A DNA stretch of 64,000 bases, taken from contig NZ_AQYH01000010.1 in assembly GCF_000380505.1 (NCBI RefSeq), forward strand, positions 248,001-312,000, written 5' to 3'. Made by a program: the position numbers and the translations under genes. The notes beneath the pieces were generated by a model, which saw only the letters and a program-made list of their open reading frames with translations, made no database searches and was not told where the DNA came from. This DNA is from Kaistia granuli DSM 23481 (GTDB taxonomy: Bacteria > Pseudomonadota > Alphaproteobacteria > Rhizobiales > Kaistiaceae). Of the stretch, positions 9,369 through 18,423 are shown piece by piece; within the stretch, counting starts at the first letter, position 1; the number at the start of each line of letters is the position of its first letter.

Positions 9369-10298
9369 TCACTTGTAGGAGATCTTGGCGTTCTTGCGGA
9401 GTTCGGCGATGAATTCCTTGCCGAGGTTCTTGCTCTGCTCGCCGGCGAGCTTTTCCTCGATCTCGGCCCGCACGCCGGCGGTGCTGCGGATTTCCTTGGC
9501 TTCGCAGACGGCGATGATCTCGACGCCGCGCTCCGTCACGTCCGGCTTCAGCGTGCCGCCGACGGGCGTCGTCTTCAGCGCGTCGCCGGCGGGGCCCTGG
9601 ACCTGCGTGCTGTCGCGGCGGCCCATGTTGAGCACAACGACGCCCTTCAGGGCCTTGGCCTGGGCCAGGCTGGCGTCACAGCCGGCGAAACGCTTGCGGA
9701 AGGCCTCGGCCTCGCGCTGGCGCTGGCCGACATAACCGGGCGACGACCCCTTCGGCACGACGAAGACGATCTGCTGGAGCTTGAACTCCTTGATCGTCGC
9801 CGTCTCGGTCTGGATGCCTTCCTTCTCGATCTGCGCCTGCACGTCGGCTTCGCTGACCTTGACGCTGCGGGCGCGGGCCTTCAGCACCATGGCGCCGGTG
9901 ATCTGGGCACGCAGGAACTTGCGGAGAGAATCGGCCTGCACGCCCTGCGAGCCGAGCGCCTTGGCAAACTGCGCCGGCGGCAGCTTGACCTGCTTGGCGA
10001 TGGCGTTGAAGCGCTCATCTACCATCGAGTCGGACACGGTCATGCCGCGGCGCTTGGCGACCTGGTCCATGAGCGCCTCGTCGACCAGTTCATCGAGCGC
10101 GATCTTGTCGCCCGTCGGCTGACGGAACAGCTTCATCAGCTTCACGCGCTGCGACACCTCGTAGGAGGTGACCGGCTGGTCGTTGACCGTGGCCCGGACG
10201 GCCGACTGGGCAAAGGCGGCCTCGGTCAGGCCGAGGCTGCCCAGACCGATGGCCACGGCGAGGGCGGGGAGGAAGAGAGACTTCAGTCGAATGCGCAT
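9369..10298 (-). CDS. SurA-like periplasmic chaperone / peptidyl-prolyl isomerase
   Basis: A 309-aa exported protein with a signal peptide ending near AAFA and a SurA N-terminal chaperone domain (residues about 30-160). A divergent parvulin-like stretch follows. SurA helps outer-membrane proteins, including LptD encoded next door, to cross the periplasm. It is shorter than E. coli SurA and seems to have a single, weakly conserved isomerase region, as is usual in alphaproteobacteria. I start at MRIRLKSLF (10298) because the signal peptide begins there. Confidence 0.85.
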   Translation of the reverse strand: MRIRLKSLFLPALAVAIGLGSLGLTEAAFAQSAVRATVNDQPVTSYEVSQRVKLMKLFRQPTGDKIALDELVDEALMDQVAKRRGMTVSDSMVDERFNAIAKQVKLPPAQFAKALGSQGVQADSLRKFLRAQITGAMVLKARARSVKVSEADVQAQIEKEGIQTETATIKEFKLQQIVFVVPKGSSPGYVGQRQREAEAFRKRFAGCDASLAQAKALKGVVVLNMGRRDSTQVQGPAGDALKTTPVGGTLKPDVTERGVEIIAVCEAKEIRSTAGVRAEIEEKLAGEQSKNLGKEFIAELRKNAKISYK

Positions 10299-10424
10299 GG
10301 CGATGATCCGAATCCTGTCAGATGCGGCGTGATGCCGTCGTCTCGGCGCACCGAACCGACCTGCCGCCACGACGGCGTTCATTTCGAATGGGTAAACCCT
10401 GCAAATCCGGCGAAACCATGAAGA

Positions 10425-12854
10425 TCAATTGTTGCTGGACGTCAGTTCGCCGACGTCGCTGCGCAACTTGGTTCCACCCAGCGTCCGGAGCTCGAGCCGA
10501 ACCATCAGCTGCTTGGACGTCTGGAGGTCCGTGTAGTCGTCGCGGATCTCGCTATAGGCGATCGAGAAGGTGGTGCACTCGTCGTCATAGGCGATGCCGA
10601 CGCCGCTCGATGCAAGCTGGTCACCCTCGATGTCCCACGCCACCGAGCCGAACACGCGCCAGGTATCGGTCATCTGCCACGAGGCGCGGGCGCTGATCGT
10701 GTCGGTGCGCGAATCGTTGCCGATCGCCGGCTGCTCGCGCATGAACAGGTAGGATGCCGACGCCGTGACGTCGCCGAACTTGCCCGTCGCCGTCAGCTCG
10801 GCCCGGTTGACGTCGAGGTTCGCCTCGTCGAAACGGCCCCGCGCCGCCAGGAAGTAGCCATAGCCCGTATCGAGGGTCACGCCGGCGACAACGTCGGACA
10901 CATCGGTCTCGAGGCCGGACACCGCGCCGGTGGCCGACAGGTCCTCGACGGCGAAGGAGTTCAGCCCGGCGACCTGGTAGGACTGGCCGATGACGCCCTG
11001 GATCGTCGCGAGCTGGCCGACGCTGGCCAGATAGCGGAAGCCGACATTGACGCGGGTGCCGCCTTCGATGCGGTCGTAGCCGGAGAACTTGTCCCAGTCG
11101 AATAGGCTGGAATCATCGAACACGAGGCTCTGAGCGTCTTCGTTCGGCAGCGCGCCGGCCATCGGCTCGTCCGGGCGAACGATCATCTGGGCGACCGGTT
11201 CGAACAGGAAGCTGGAGGCGAGCCCCGCCGCCATGATCGGCCAGCGCCACTCCAGACCGACGGCGGGCATGCCGCGGAAATAGGAGCCGTTGTCGTTCAG
11301 GCCATTAATGATCTGGTCCTGATCGATGTAGTAGGCGTCGCCGCGCAGATAGCCGAACGGCTTGAAGACCATGCCCATCGGGCCGATCATGCTTCGCTGC
11401 CAGGTCGCCTGGCTGCTCAGCCGGTTGTAGTTGCCGGAGAGGCCGAGGATGTGCGCGTCGTCGTCGAGGACGCCGTTGGTGACACCCTGGGCGATCTCGA
11501 TGCCGACGCCCTGGTCGTTGACGATATCGGTCTCGTCGCGGGACAGGCTAGTCAGGTTCGACTTGATCGAGAGCTGTCCGCCGAGAATCGAGTCGTCGAA
11601 GATGTAGCTGTGATCGATGACCGGATGCACGATGGCCTGGCGGCCCTGATCGTACTTGATGTCCTCGTCGTTGGTCAGCACCTGGAAATACAGCGCCTGC
11701 GCATTGAAATAGTTGCGGTCGCTGATGCCGGTCAGGTGGACATTCGAGACATTGATGTCGGTGTTGGTCGACAGCAGGCTGTAGTCGCGGCTGAAGGTAC
11801 GGTCGCTGAGCAGCGTCGCGTCCCAGCCGAACGTCCAGTAGCGGTTCAGATAGAACTCGCCGTCGGTCTTGATGCCGCCGCGGAAATCCTTGACGCCCGA
11901 ATTGCGCGTGCCTTCGTCGTAGAAATCCTCGGGATTCATCTGGTTGATGCCGGCCATGCGCAGCGAGTACTGGCCGTGCTCCAGGCGATGGCGCCACTCG
12001 ACGTCGAGCAGGAAGCCCTGGTTGGTGTAGACGGCCGGTGCCAGCGTCAGGTCGTAGTTCGGCGCCAGCGCCCAGAAATACGGCGTCTGCAGGAAGGCAC
12101 CGAGCGTCTTCTTGTAGCCGGCGGACGGAAACAGGAAGCCGCTCTTGCGCTTGACGGTCGGATCGGGCGCCGAGAAGGCCGGGAAATAGGCCACCGGCAT
12201 ACCGAGGAATTCGATCGACGCGCGCTTGAAATAGACCATGTGTTCGTTGTGGTCGACGATGATCCGGGCAGCCTTGACCTGCCAGATCGGCGCCTTTTCG
12301 GGCTTTTCGCGGCAGGGTTCGCAAGCGGTATAGACGCCGCGATAGAACGTCGTCGTCTTGCCCTGGTCGCGCAGTGCCTTTTCGGCCGCGAAATGCGTCT
12401 GCGTCGGCGTATCGAGCCGGAGCGCGTTTACGAAGCCGGTAGCGAAATCGTCGGTGATGTCGATCGTGTCGGCGGTCACGGTGGCACCGGTGCGATCGAC
12501 GATCTTCACGCGCCCTTCGGCGCGCATCTTCTTGTTCTTCTGGTCGTAGGTGACCCGATCGGCTTCCAGCGTGTAGCCGTCGTAATAGATCTTGACGGCG
12601 CCGACGGCCGAAACCGCAGACTTGTCATAATCATAAACGAGCTGATCGGATTCGAGCACCATCTGGGCGTTGCTCGAAGGGCGCGGCATCGAATCGACGC
12701 CGAAGCCCAGCGTGCCGGGGCTCGACTGCGCCAGAGCGGCGTCCGAGAAACCGAGACCGAGAGCGAAGGTTGCCGCGATGGCGAGCGCGCCGATGCCACG
12801 CGCAGCGCGCTGGCCGAGGCTGTGCCTCAGGCGAGGAGCGGAAACGACCATCAT
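10425..12854 (-). CDS. lptD: LPS-assembly outer membrane protein LptD
   Basis: Outer-membrane beta-barrel that inserts LPS into the outer leaflet, receiving it from the LptB2FG-C-A bridge. The 809-aa protein has a signal peptide (residues about 10-42), an N-terminal OstA/LptA-like jelly-roll region and a long barrel domain rich in aromatic-polar alternation. The start overlaps the lptG stop as ATGA, with GGGAGGA placed ideally before it. A second in-frame ATG follows immediately. Lying directly behind lptF and lptG, it completes one LPS export unit. Confidence 0.94.
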   Translation of the reverse strand: MMVVSAPRLRHSLGQRAARGIGALAIAATFALGLGFSDAALAQSSPGTLGFGVDSMPRPSSNAQMVLESDQLVYDYDKSAVSAVGAVKIYYDGYTLEADRVTYDQKNKKMRAEGRVKIVDRTGATVTADTIDITDDFATGFVNALRLDTPTQTHFAAEKALRDQGKTTTFYRGVYTACEPCREKPEKAPIWQVKAARIIVDHNEHMVYFKRASIEFLGMPVAYFPAFSAPDPTVKRKSGFLFPSAGYKKTLGAFLQTPYFWALAPNYDLTLAPAVYTNQGFLLDVEWRHRLEHGQYSLRMAGINQMNPEDFYDEGTRNSGVKDFRGGIKTDGEFYLNRYWTFGWDATLLSDRTFSRDYSLLSTNTDINVSNVHLTGISDRNYFNAQALYFQVLTNDEDIKYDQGRQAIVHPVIDHSYIFDDSILGGQLSIKSNLTSLSRDETDIVNDQGVGIEIAQGVTNGVLDDDAHILGLSGNYNRLSSQATWQRSMIGPMGMVFKPFGYLRGDAYYIDQDQIINGLNDNGSYFRGMPAVGLEWRWPIMAAGLASSFLFEPVAQMIVRPDEPMAGALPNEDAQSLVFDDSSLFDWDKFSGYDRIEGGTRVNVGFRYLASVGQLATIQGVIGQSYQVAGLNSFAVEDLSATGAVSGLETDVSDVVAGVTLDTGYGYFLAARGRFDEANLDVNRAELTATGKFGDVTASASYLFMREQPAIGNDSRTDTISARASWQMTDTWRVFGSVAWDIEGDQLASSGVGIAYDDECTTFSIAYSEIRDDYTDLQTSKQLMVRLELRTLGGTKLRSDVGELTSSNN

Positions 12855-14017
12855 CCGTCCTCCCGATGAAGAAGCACTGTTACACTCAATAAGATGGCGA
12901 CGATAGCAGGAGTCCAAGCGGCAATCATCGGTGACACGACGCCGCTCCTCCCCAATCCCCTCGCCAATTCCGTGATCACATAAAGCACGAAGCCTACCGC
13001 GACACCAGTCAAAATCACCTGCCCGAGATCGCGCGAACGGGAGAAACGGAGCGATACGGTTGCAGCCACGAAGACCATGGCGAGGAACAGCAGGGGCTGC
13101 GCCAGCAGGGATTGGAACTGCATTTCGTACGCATCGCTAGGAACTGCCGATTTCTTAGAAATTTCAACAAGTTCGGGCAAAGACCAGAAGGACACTGTCT
13201 CAGGGTCCGCCAGCCTTTGGCTGACCTGGTTTGCATTGAGATCGGTGGGCAGGCGAACCTCGGGAACCGGTGTCGGGCGCGAGCCCGCCTGCAGCACGGT
13301 AGCGTTGCGGAACACCCAGTCGCCGTCCTCGAAATCAGCTGTGGATGCATCGATCCGGCGGGCCAGGGAGCCGTCCGGCTTGAACACGAAAGCCGACGCG
13401 TCGACGAGCGACAGACCGCGGTTGAGGCTCTGTCGCGCGCCGATGATCGAGGATCCCTCGCGGCCCGTCTGGCGCATCCAGACCGGCCAATCCGAATTGT
13501 CCGCTGACGCGACGATTTCGGTCGTCGGCGGTGGTGCCGGCTCGGGCGCCTTCTTCTCGGCAAGCTTTGCCGATTCGATTCTCACACGCTCCTGGGCAAG
13601 CTGGTTGCCGAGGAGGATCGACCTCTCCTTGAGCTCGGTGGAGATCGGGTTGAAGACCGTGGTTGCAAAGATGCCGATCAGCACGGCGACGAGGCCGGCC
13701 GGCAGCAGAAACTGCCAGGCCGAGACGCCGGAGGCGCGCGCCACCACCAGCTCGAGCTGCCGATTCGCCATGACGAAGCTCGCCATCGAGGCGAACAGGA
13801 TGGTGAAGGGCAGGGCGCGCTCGATCACGTTCGGAACGCGGGCGAGCGAGACGAGCAGATAGAGGAAGGCGTCGAAGCCCTCGCGCCGGGCGGCGCGCCG
13901 TGCCAGTTCGAGATAGTCGATGAACGCCATCAGCACGAATACGACGATGAAGATGATCAGCGCGGTCTTGGCGAAGCGGCGGGCGAAATAGAAGCTGAGC
14001 GTCGGGCTGCGGAACAT
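12851..14017 (-). CDS. lptG: LPS export ABC transporter permease LptG
   Basis: One of the two inner-membrane permeases that, with LptB, extract LPS from the inner membrane. The 388-aa protein has the YjgP/YjgQ layout: three N-terminal membrane segments (from about residue 11), a periplasmic jelly-roll-like domain (about 130-270) and three C-terminal segments. It begins 3 bp after lptF ends and overlaps lptD by 4 bp, so translation of the three is tightly coupled. A proline-rich loop with EKKAPEPAPPP sits within the periplasmic domain. Confidence 0.94.
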   Translation of the reverse strand: MFRSPTLSFYFARRFAKTALIIFIVVFVLMAFIDYLELARRAARREGFDAFLYLLVSLARVPNVIERALPFTILFASMASFVMANRQLELVVARASGVSAWQFLLPAGLVAVLIGIFATTVFNPISTELKERSILLGNQLAQERVRIESAKLAEKKAPEPAPPPTTEIVASADNSDWPVWMRQTGREGSSIIGARQSLNRGLSLVDASAFVFKPDGSLARRIDASTADFEDGDWVFRNATVLQAGSRPTPVPEVRLPTDLNANQVSQRLADPETVSFWSLPELVEISKKSAVPSDAYEMQFQSLLAQPLLFLAMVFVAATVSLRFSRSRDLGQVILTGVAVGFVLYVITELARGLGRSGVVSPMIAAWTPAIVAILLSVTVLLHREDG

Positions 14018-14020
14018 GGC

Positions 14021-15208
14021 TTACATCCGGCCCCCGGCCGAGGGGCGGGCGCCGATGCGCAGGCGGCTGCCGATGCGCTGCACCAGCTCCGTCACCGTCG
14101 AGGCGATGCTGTCGGAGGCGGAGAAGCGGAACGAGCTGTAGACGGCGAACAGCGATAGCAGGATGAAGGCGATCGGCAGCGCGTAAAGCGCCGGGATGAG
14201 GCGCGCGTCGTTGGCGGCAAGGCTGGCGAGGATCAGCCCGCCGATTCGCACGCCGGTGGCGAGCGCGATCGTACCGAGCACGACAAGGCTGCGCCCCTGG
14301 CGGGTCGTCTGGGCCTGGCCGAGGGCCGCGACCGGCAGGATGGCAAAGAAGATCGCGTAGAGCGGCGCCGAGAGTCGGTCATGCAGCTCGGACAGGAAGG
14401 TGCCGGGCCGCTTCTGGTATTCCGGGTCGTTCGGGTCGGGCGAGATCAGATAGGCGGTGCTGCGCTCGGCCGCCGTATAGGCGGGAAGCGCATTGCGGCT
14501 GCCGAAGGTCGACAGGTCGAAGGCGTAGGACTCGAACTCGATGATCGACATCGAGCTGTTGGTTTCCGACTTCTGCTGGATCGTGCCGTTCTGCATGATC
14601 AGGAAGGTGCCGAGCGGGTTCTTCAGCACGACGCCGCGATTGGCGATGTAGATCGACGTCTGGTCATCCTGGCGGCCGTCCTGGATGAAGATGCCTTCGA
14701 GCGTGCCGTCGGGCTTGCGGTCGCGGACATGGAACACCAGGCGGTTGCCCAGCTCCATGAACTGGCCTTCCTTGACGAAGCTGGTGATCAGGTCGGCGTT
14801 GATGCCGGTGAGCAAGCCGCGAAAGGCCTGCAGCGAACGCGGCACCAGATAGAGCGACATCGAGCCGACGATGATCGCGGTGATCAGGCCCATGACCAGC
14901 GCCGGCTTCAAGAGCCGCGTCTGCGAGGCGCCGCTGGCGTTGATGACGACGAGCTCGGAATCGGCGTTCAGCTGGTTGAAGGTGTAGATCGCGCCGATCA
15001 GCAGGGCGACGGGGCAGACGATCAGCAGCAGGCCGGGGAAAATCAGGCTCGACACGCGGAAAAATGTGACGAAGTTCTGGCCCTTGCTCGTGATCAGGTC
15101 GAGTTCGCGCAAGGCCTGGCTGAGCCAGACCGTACCGGACAATCCGCAGAGGCTGAGCAGGAAGGCCGCCAGCATGCGGTTGAAGATGTAACGCTCGATG
15201 AGCTTCAT
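14021..15208 (-). CDS. lptF: LPS export ABC transporter permease LptF
   Basis: Partner permease of LptG (about 395 aa, YjgP/YjgQ family) with the same three-plus-three membrane layout around a periplasmic beta domain. I chose the methionine that begins KLIERYIFNRM because that is where LptF proteins start. Earlier in-frame starts, including a GTG at 15301, would add about 30 residues without hydrophobic or conserved character. It is the first gene of the minus-strand operon and is divergent from pepA. Confidence 0.93.
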   Translation of the reverse strand: MKLIERYIFNRMLAAFLLSLCGLSGTVWLSQALRELDLITSKGQNFVTFFRVSSLIFPGLLLIVCPVALLIGAIYTFNQLNADSELVVINASGASQTRLLKPALVMGLITAIIVGSMSLYLVPRSLQAFRGLLTGINADLITSFVKEGQFMELGNRLVFHVRDRKPDGTLEGIFIQDGRQDDQTSIYIANRGVVLKNPLGTFLIMQNGTIQQKSETNSSMSIIEFESYAFDLSTFGSRNALPAYTAAERSTAYLISPDPNDPEYQKRPGTFLSELHDRLSAPLYAIFFAILPVAALGQAQTTRQGRSLVVLGTIALATGVRIGGLILASLAANDARLIPALYALPIAFILLSLFAVYSSFRFSASDSIASTVTELVQRIGSRLRIGARPSAGGRM

Positions 15209-15523
15209 CTGGCTATTGTCGATCCTCGAACTCTGCACGCCCCCCGTGTCGATGTCAGCCATGCCCTCGGCTGAAACAAGATGGCGGATCGAACCTCCCA
15301 CGGATCCCGACGACCGGGGTGCTCCATGGGTGGACTAATTGGGTGAATCAAACGCGAATGAACAGTGTTAACGAAGGGTGAATATCTACCGTGAACCTGC
15401 GCCACTTGCCAGAGACGACCGTCGCAGGACAGATTGATCATCCCAAGGGTGTGGCGGAAGCCACGCACCCCCTGTCCCAGACAGCGCCTTCCGGCGCCGG
15501 CTGCTCAATTTCTGCGAGCCAAA
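15209..15523. other. Divergent lptF/pepA intergenic region
   Basis: About 315 bp with no gene; it must hold the promoters of the LPS-export operon (leftward) and pepA (rightward). I see two direct copies of GGGTGAAT, at 15341-15348 and 15376-15383, 35 bp apart, and a locally AT-richer patch around 15335-15390. No promoter hexamers are clear enough to call. Confidence 0.4.
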
Positions 15524-17035
15524 ATGACCCATAGCCCTGCCGTTTCCTTCCACAAGTCGACGATGAACGAGACGGGGACATTGATCGTCCTGACCGACGA
15601 GACGCTCGGGCTCGGCGCCGCGGCACAGGGGCTCGGCATTGCCGACCTGCTCCAAAAGGCCGCAGCGACGGCGGACTACAAGGGCAAGTCCCTGGCGGTC
15701 CTCGACCTGCTGGCGCCGGCGAATCTTGCCTTTGACCGGCTCGTCGTCGTCGGGCTCGGCAAGGCGGACGAACTTGTGGAAGGTGACTGGTCGCGCCTCG
15801 GCGGCGTCATCCTCGGCGCGCTGCGCAAGGGCGAGAAGGCGACCCTTCATGCGGAACGCCCGGACGGAACGGCGATCAGCGGCGATCAGCTGGCGGATAT
15901 CGGGCTCGGCGCCGTGCTGCGCGCCTATTCGTTCGATCGCTACAAGAGCAAGGGCAAGAACGGCAAGGACGGCGACAACGGCAAGGCCGCCAAGGCGCCG
16001 GTGACGCTCGACATCGTCGCGGCCGAGTCCGGCAAGGCGAAGAAGGCCTGGGTCGCCCGCTCGGCAATCGCCGAGGGCGCGATCCTGGCGCGCGAGTTGG
16101 TCAACGAGCCGGCCAATGTGCTCGGCCCGGTCGAGTTCGCCGAGAAGGCCGCCGCCCTCGAGGCGCTCGGCGTGACGATTGAGACGCTGACCGAGAAGCA
16201 GATGAAGAAACTCGGCATGCGGGCGCTGCTCGGCGTGGCCCAGGGCTCCGTCCGGCCACCGCGCCTCGTCGCCATGCATTGGAACGGCGCCAAGTCCAAG
16301 GGGAAGCCCGTCGCCTTTGTCGGCAAGGGTGTCGTCTTCGATACCGGCGGCATCTCGATCAAGCCGGCCGGCGGCATGGAGGACATGAAGGGCGACATGG
16401 GTGGCGCCGCCGCCGTCGTCGGCCTGATGCACGCGCTCGCCGCGCGCAAGTCGAAGGCGAATGTCGTCGGCATCATCGGCCTGGTCGAGAACATGCCGGA
16501 CGGTAACGCGCAGCGGCCGGGTGACATCGTCGCCGCCGCCTCGGGCGTGACGATCGAGATCATCAATACCGACGCCGAAGGCCGCCTCGTGCTGGCCGAC
16601 GCGCTCTGGTACGCGCAGAAGACCTATGAGCCGAAGGTGATCGTCGATCTGGCGACGCTGACCGGCGCGATCATGGTGGCGCTTGGCACCGATTATGCCG
16701 GCATGTTCGCCACCGACGACGTGCTGGCGGACGCGCTCTCCAAGGCCGGCGAGGCGACGGGCGAGAAGGTCTGGCGCATGCCGCTCGGGCCGGCCTACGA
16801 CAAGATGATCGAATCGAAGTTCGCCGACATCAAGAATACCGGCGGCCGCTATGGCGGCTCGATCACGGCAGCGCAGTTCCTGAAGCGTTTTGTTGACGAC
16901 GGCGTCGCCTGGGCGCATCTCGACATCGCCGGCACGGCGATGGGCTCGCCGCAGACCGAGATCAACCGCTCCTGGGCCTCCGGCTGGGGCGTCCGCATCC
17001 TCGACCGCCTGGTCGCCGACAATTACGAGGGCTGA
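15524..17035 (+). CDS. pepA: Leucyl aminopeptidase (M17 family)
   Basis: Cytosolic two-metal aminopeptidase that removes N-terminal residues from peptides. The 503-aa protein shows the M17 signature [14 protein letters not shown] and the metal-site region [16 protein letters not shown], with the usual N-terminal macro-like domain. The start is uncertain between ATG 15524 and ATG 15563; the ribosome binding site is weak for both. In related genomes pepA is followed at once by holC; here a glycosyltransferase gene is inserted between them. Confidence 0.95.
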   Translation: MTHSPAVSFHKSTMNETGTLIVLTDETLGLGAAAQGLGIADLLQKAAATADYKGKSLAVLDLLAPANLAFDRLVVVGLGKADELVEGDWSRLGGVILGALRKGEKATLHAERPDGTAISGDQLADIGLGAVLRAYSFDRYKSKGKNGKDGDNGKAAKAPVTLDIVAAESGKAKKAWVARSAIAEGAILARELVNEPANVLGPVEFAEKAAALEALGVTIETLTEKQMKKLGMRALLGVAQGSVRPPRLVAMHWNGAKSKGKPVAFVGKGVVFDTGGISIKPAGGMEDMKGDMGGAAAVVGLMHALAARKSKANVVGIIGLVENMPDGNAQRPGDIVAAASGVTIEIINTDAEGRLVLADALWYAQKTYEPKVIVDLATLTGAIMVALGTDYAGMFATDDVLADALSKAGEATGEKVWRMPLGPAYDKMIESKFADIKNTGGRYGGSITAAQFLKRFVDDGVAWAHLDIAGTAMGSPQTEINRSWASGWGVRILDRLVADNYEG

Positions 17036-17077
17036 CGCGATCTGCGAGGGAGGCTCCCACCGGATGGCTGCGATCCT

Positions 17078-17959
17078 ATGAAGATAGCTTTCGTTGTGAC
17101 TGCGACGGGGGCCTATTTTGACCACTTCTTTGACGATCTCGCCCGCTCCATCCTGGAGCGGGCGTTTCCTTCGCACGACGTTTCCGTGCTCTGCCTGACG
17201 GACCGCAGCCCGCCGGCGCGGGCCGGGGTTCGGTTCGCTCGGATCGAGAGGCTCGGCTGGCCCTTCGATTCCCTGCTGAAGTTTCATCGCATCCGGACGG
17301 CCTATGCCGAGATCGATGCCGACTATCTGTTCTGCATCGACGCCGACATGCTGGTCGTTCGCGAATTCGGCTCCACGGTTCTCGAGAGCCCGCTGTGCGC
17401 CGTGGTGCATCCGTCCTTCTACAACAGGACGTCGCTGGCGACGTTCGAGACGGATCCGATCTCGACTGCCTTCGTCCCCAGGGATCGGCGGCGCTGCTAC
17501 TACCAGGGATGCCTGTTCGGCGGGAAGCGGCACGCATTCGCTTCGATGATCGACGCCATCGCTCTGTCGATCGAGGCCGATCTTTCGCGCGCCGTCATCG
17601 CCGTCTGGCACGATGAGTCGCATCTGAACAAATTCGCGAGCGAGAATGCGATCCTCGCCCTCGACCCCGGCTATGCCTATCTGGCGGCGCGGGACGTCGA
17701 TTTTCCCGGAACGGCGAAAGTTCTGCATCTCCACAAGGAGAATGATCGCCTGCGCGGCGAAAGATCCAGTATAGACGTCGCTTCCATCCTCGATCCGTCG
17801 GGCGAGGGGGTGGATACCGATCTGTTCCGGCGTCTTCTCAACGTCCAGGTGGCGCGGCTCAGCGAAGAGCAGAGACGTCGGACATCGGAGAGCAGGACGA
17901 TAATGGATCCGTGGCGCGACAGGATTGCTCGGCTTCGATCCCGCAATGAGGCGAGATGA
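17078..17959 (+). CDS. Family GT6 glycosyltransferase (ABO / alpha-1,3-galactosyltransferase family)
   Basis: A 293-aa soluble protein with the full GT6 signature. It has FCIDADM, with the metal-binding DxD at Asp88-Ala-Asp90; HPSFY at 111-115; an acceptor/donor-site segment YYQGCLFGG at 141-149; and WHDESHLNK at 177-185, holding the catalytic Glu180. GT6 enzymes transfer Gal or GalNAc in alpha-1,3 linkage with retention. Vertebrate members are anchored in the Golgi; this one has no membrane segment, as is normal for bacterial members. A basic 60-residue C-terminal tail follows the domain. Published bacterial GT6 enzymes mostly have NxN in place of DxD, so this copy is unusual. Its stop overlaps the holC start (ATGA), and it uses AGA, AGG and ATA codons more freely than its neighbours, which hints at transfer. 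Donor and acceptor sugars are unknown. Confidence 0.88.
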   Translation: MKIAFVVTATGAYFDHFFDDLARSILERAFPSHDVSVLCLTDRSPPARAGVRFARIERLGWPFDSLLKFHRIRTAYAEIDADYLFCIDADMLVVREFGSTVLESPLCAVVHPSFYNRTSLATFETDPISTAFVPRDRRRCYYQGCLFGGKRHAFASMIDAIALSIEADLSRAVIAVWHDESHLNKFASENAILALDPGYAYLAARDVDFPGTAKVLHLHKENDRLRGERSSIDVASILDPSGEGVDTDLFRRLLNVQVARLSEEQRRRTSESRTIMDPWRDRIARLRSRNEAR

Positions 17960-18405
17960 CCGAGGTTCTGTTCTATCATCTGCAGCAGCAGCCGCTCGAA
18001 GTGCTCCTGCCGGGCCTGCTCGAGAAGAGCCTGGAGCGTGGCTGGAAGGTCGTCGTCGAGGCCGGATCGGTCGAGCGCTGCGAGGCGCTCGATGCCTTGC
18101 TCTGGACCTATGGCGAAGAGACGTTCCTGCCGCACGGCCTCTGGCGCGACCCGGACGCGGCGCAGCACCCAATCCTGATCACGCCCGAGCCGGACAATCC
18201 CAATCAGGCCAATGTCCGCTTTCTGGTCGCCGGCGCCGCCGCCGGCGACCTCTCCGGCTATGTCCGCGTGGTGCTGATGTTCGATGGCAACGACCCCGAT
18301 GCCTTGGACGGCGCCCGCGCCTCCTGGAAGCGCGTCAAGGCCGAGGGCCATGACGCGACCTATTGGCAGCAATCCGAGCAGGGGCGCTGGCAGAAGAAGG
18401 CGTGA
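17956..18405 (+). CDS. holC: DNA polymerase III chi subunit
   Basis: Clamp-loader accessory subunit (149 aa) that links DNA polymerase III to single-strand binding protein. The N-terminal TEVLFYHLQQQPLEVLLPGLLEKSLERGW stretch, GEETFLPHG and the C-terminal Rossmann-like region match HolC, and the length is normal. It normally follows pepA directly. Here its ATG overlaps the stop of the GT6 gene by 4 bp, so it is probably translated from the same message. Confidence 0.93.
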   Translation: MTEVLFYHLQQQPLEVLLPGLLEKSLERGWKVVVEAGSVERCEALDALLWTYGEETFLPHGLWRDPDAAQHPILITPEPDNPNQANVRFLVAGAAAGDLSGYVRVVLMFDGNDPDALDGARASWKRVKAEGHDATYWQQSEQGRWQKKA

Positions 18406-18423
18406 AGCCGATCCTGGCACCCC

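Noticed and set aside
15386-18172. A 928-codon open reading on the minus strand opposite pepA and the GT6 gene
   Set aside because: It is antisense to two well-supported genes, rich in Arg/Asp/Ala as expected from complementary GC-rich codons, and has no domain.
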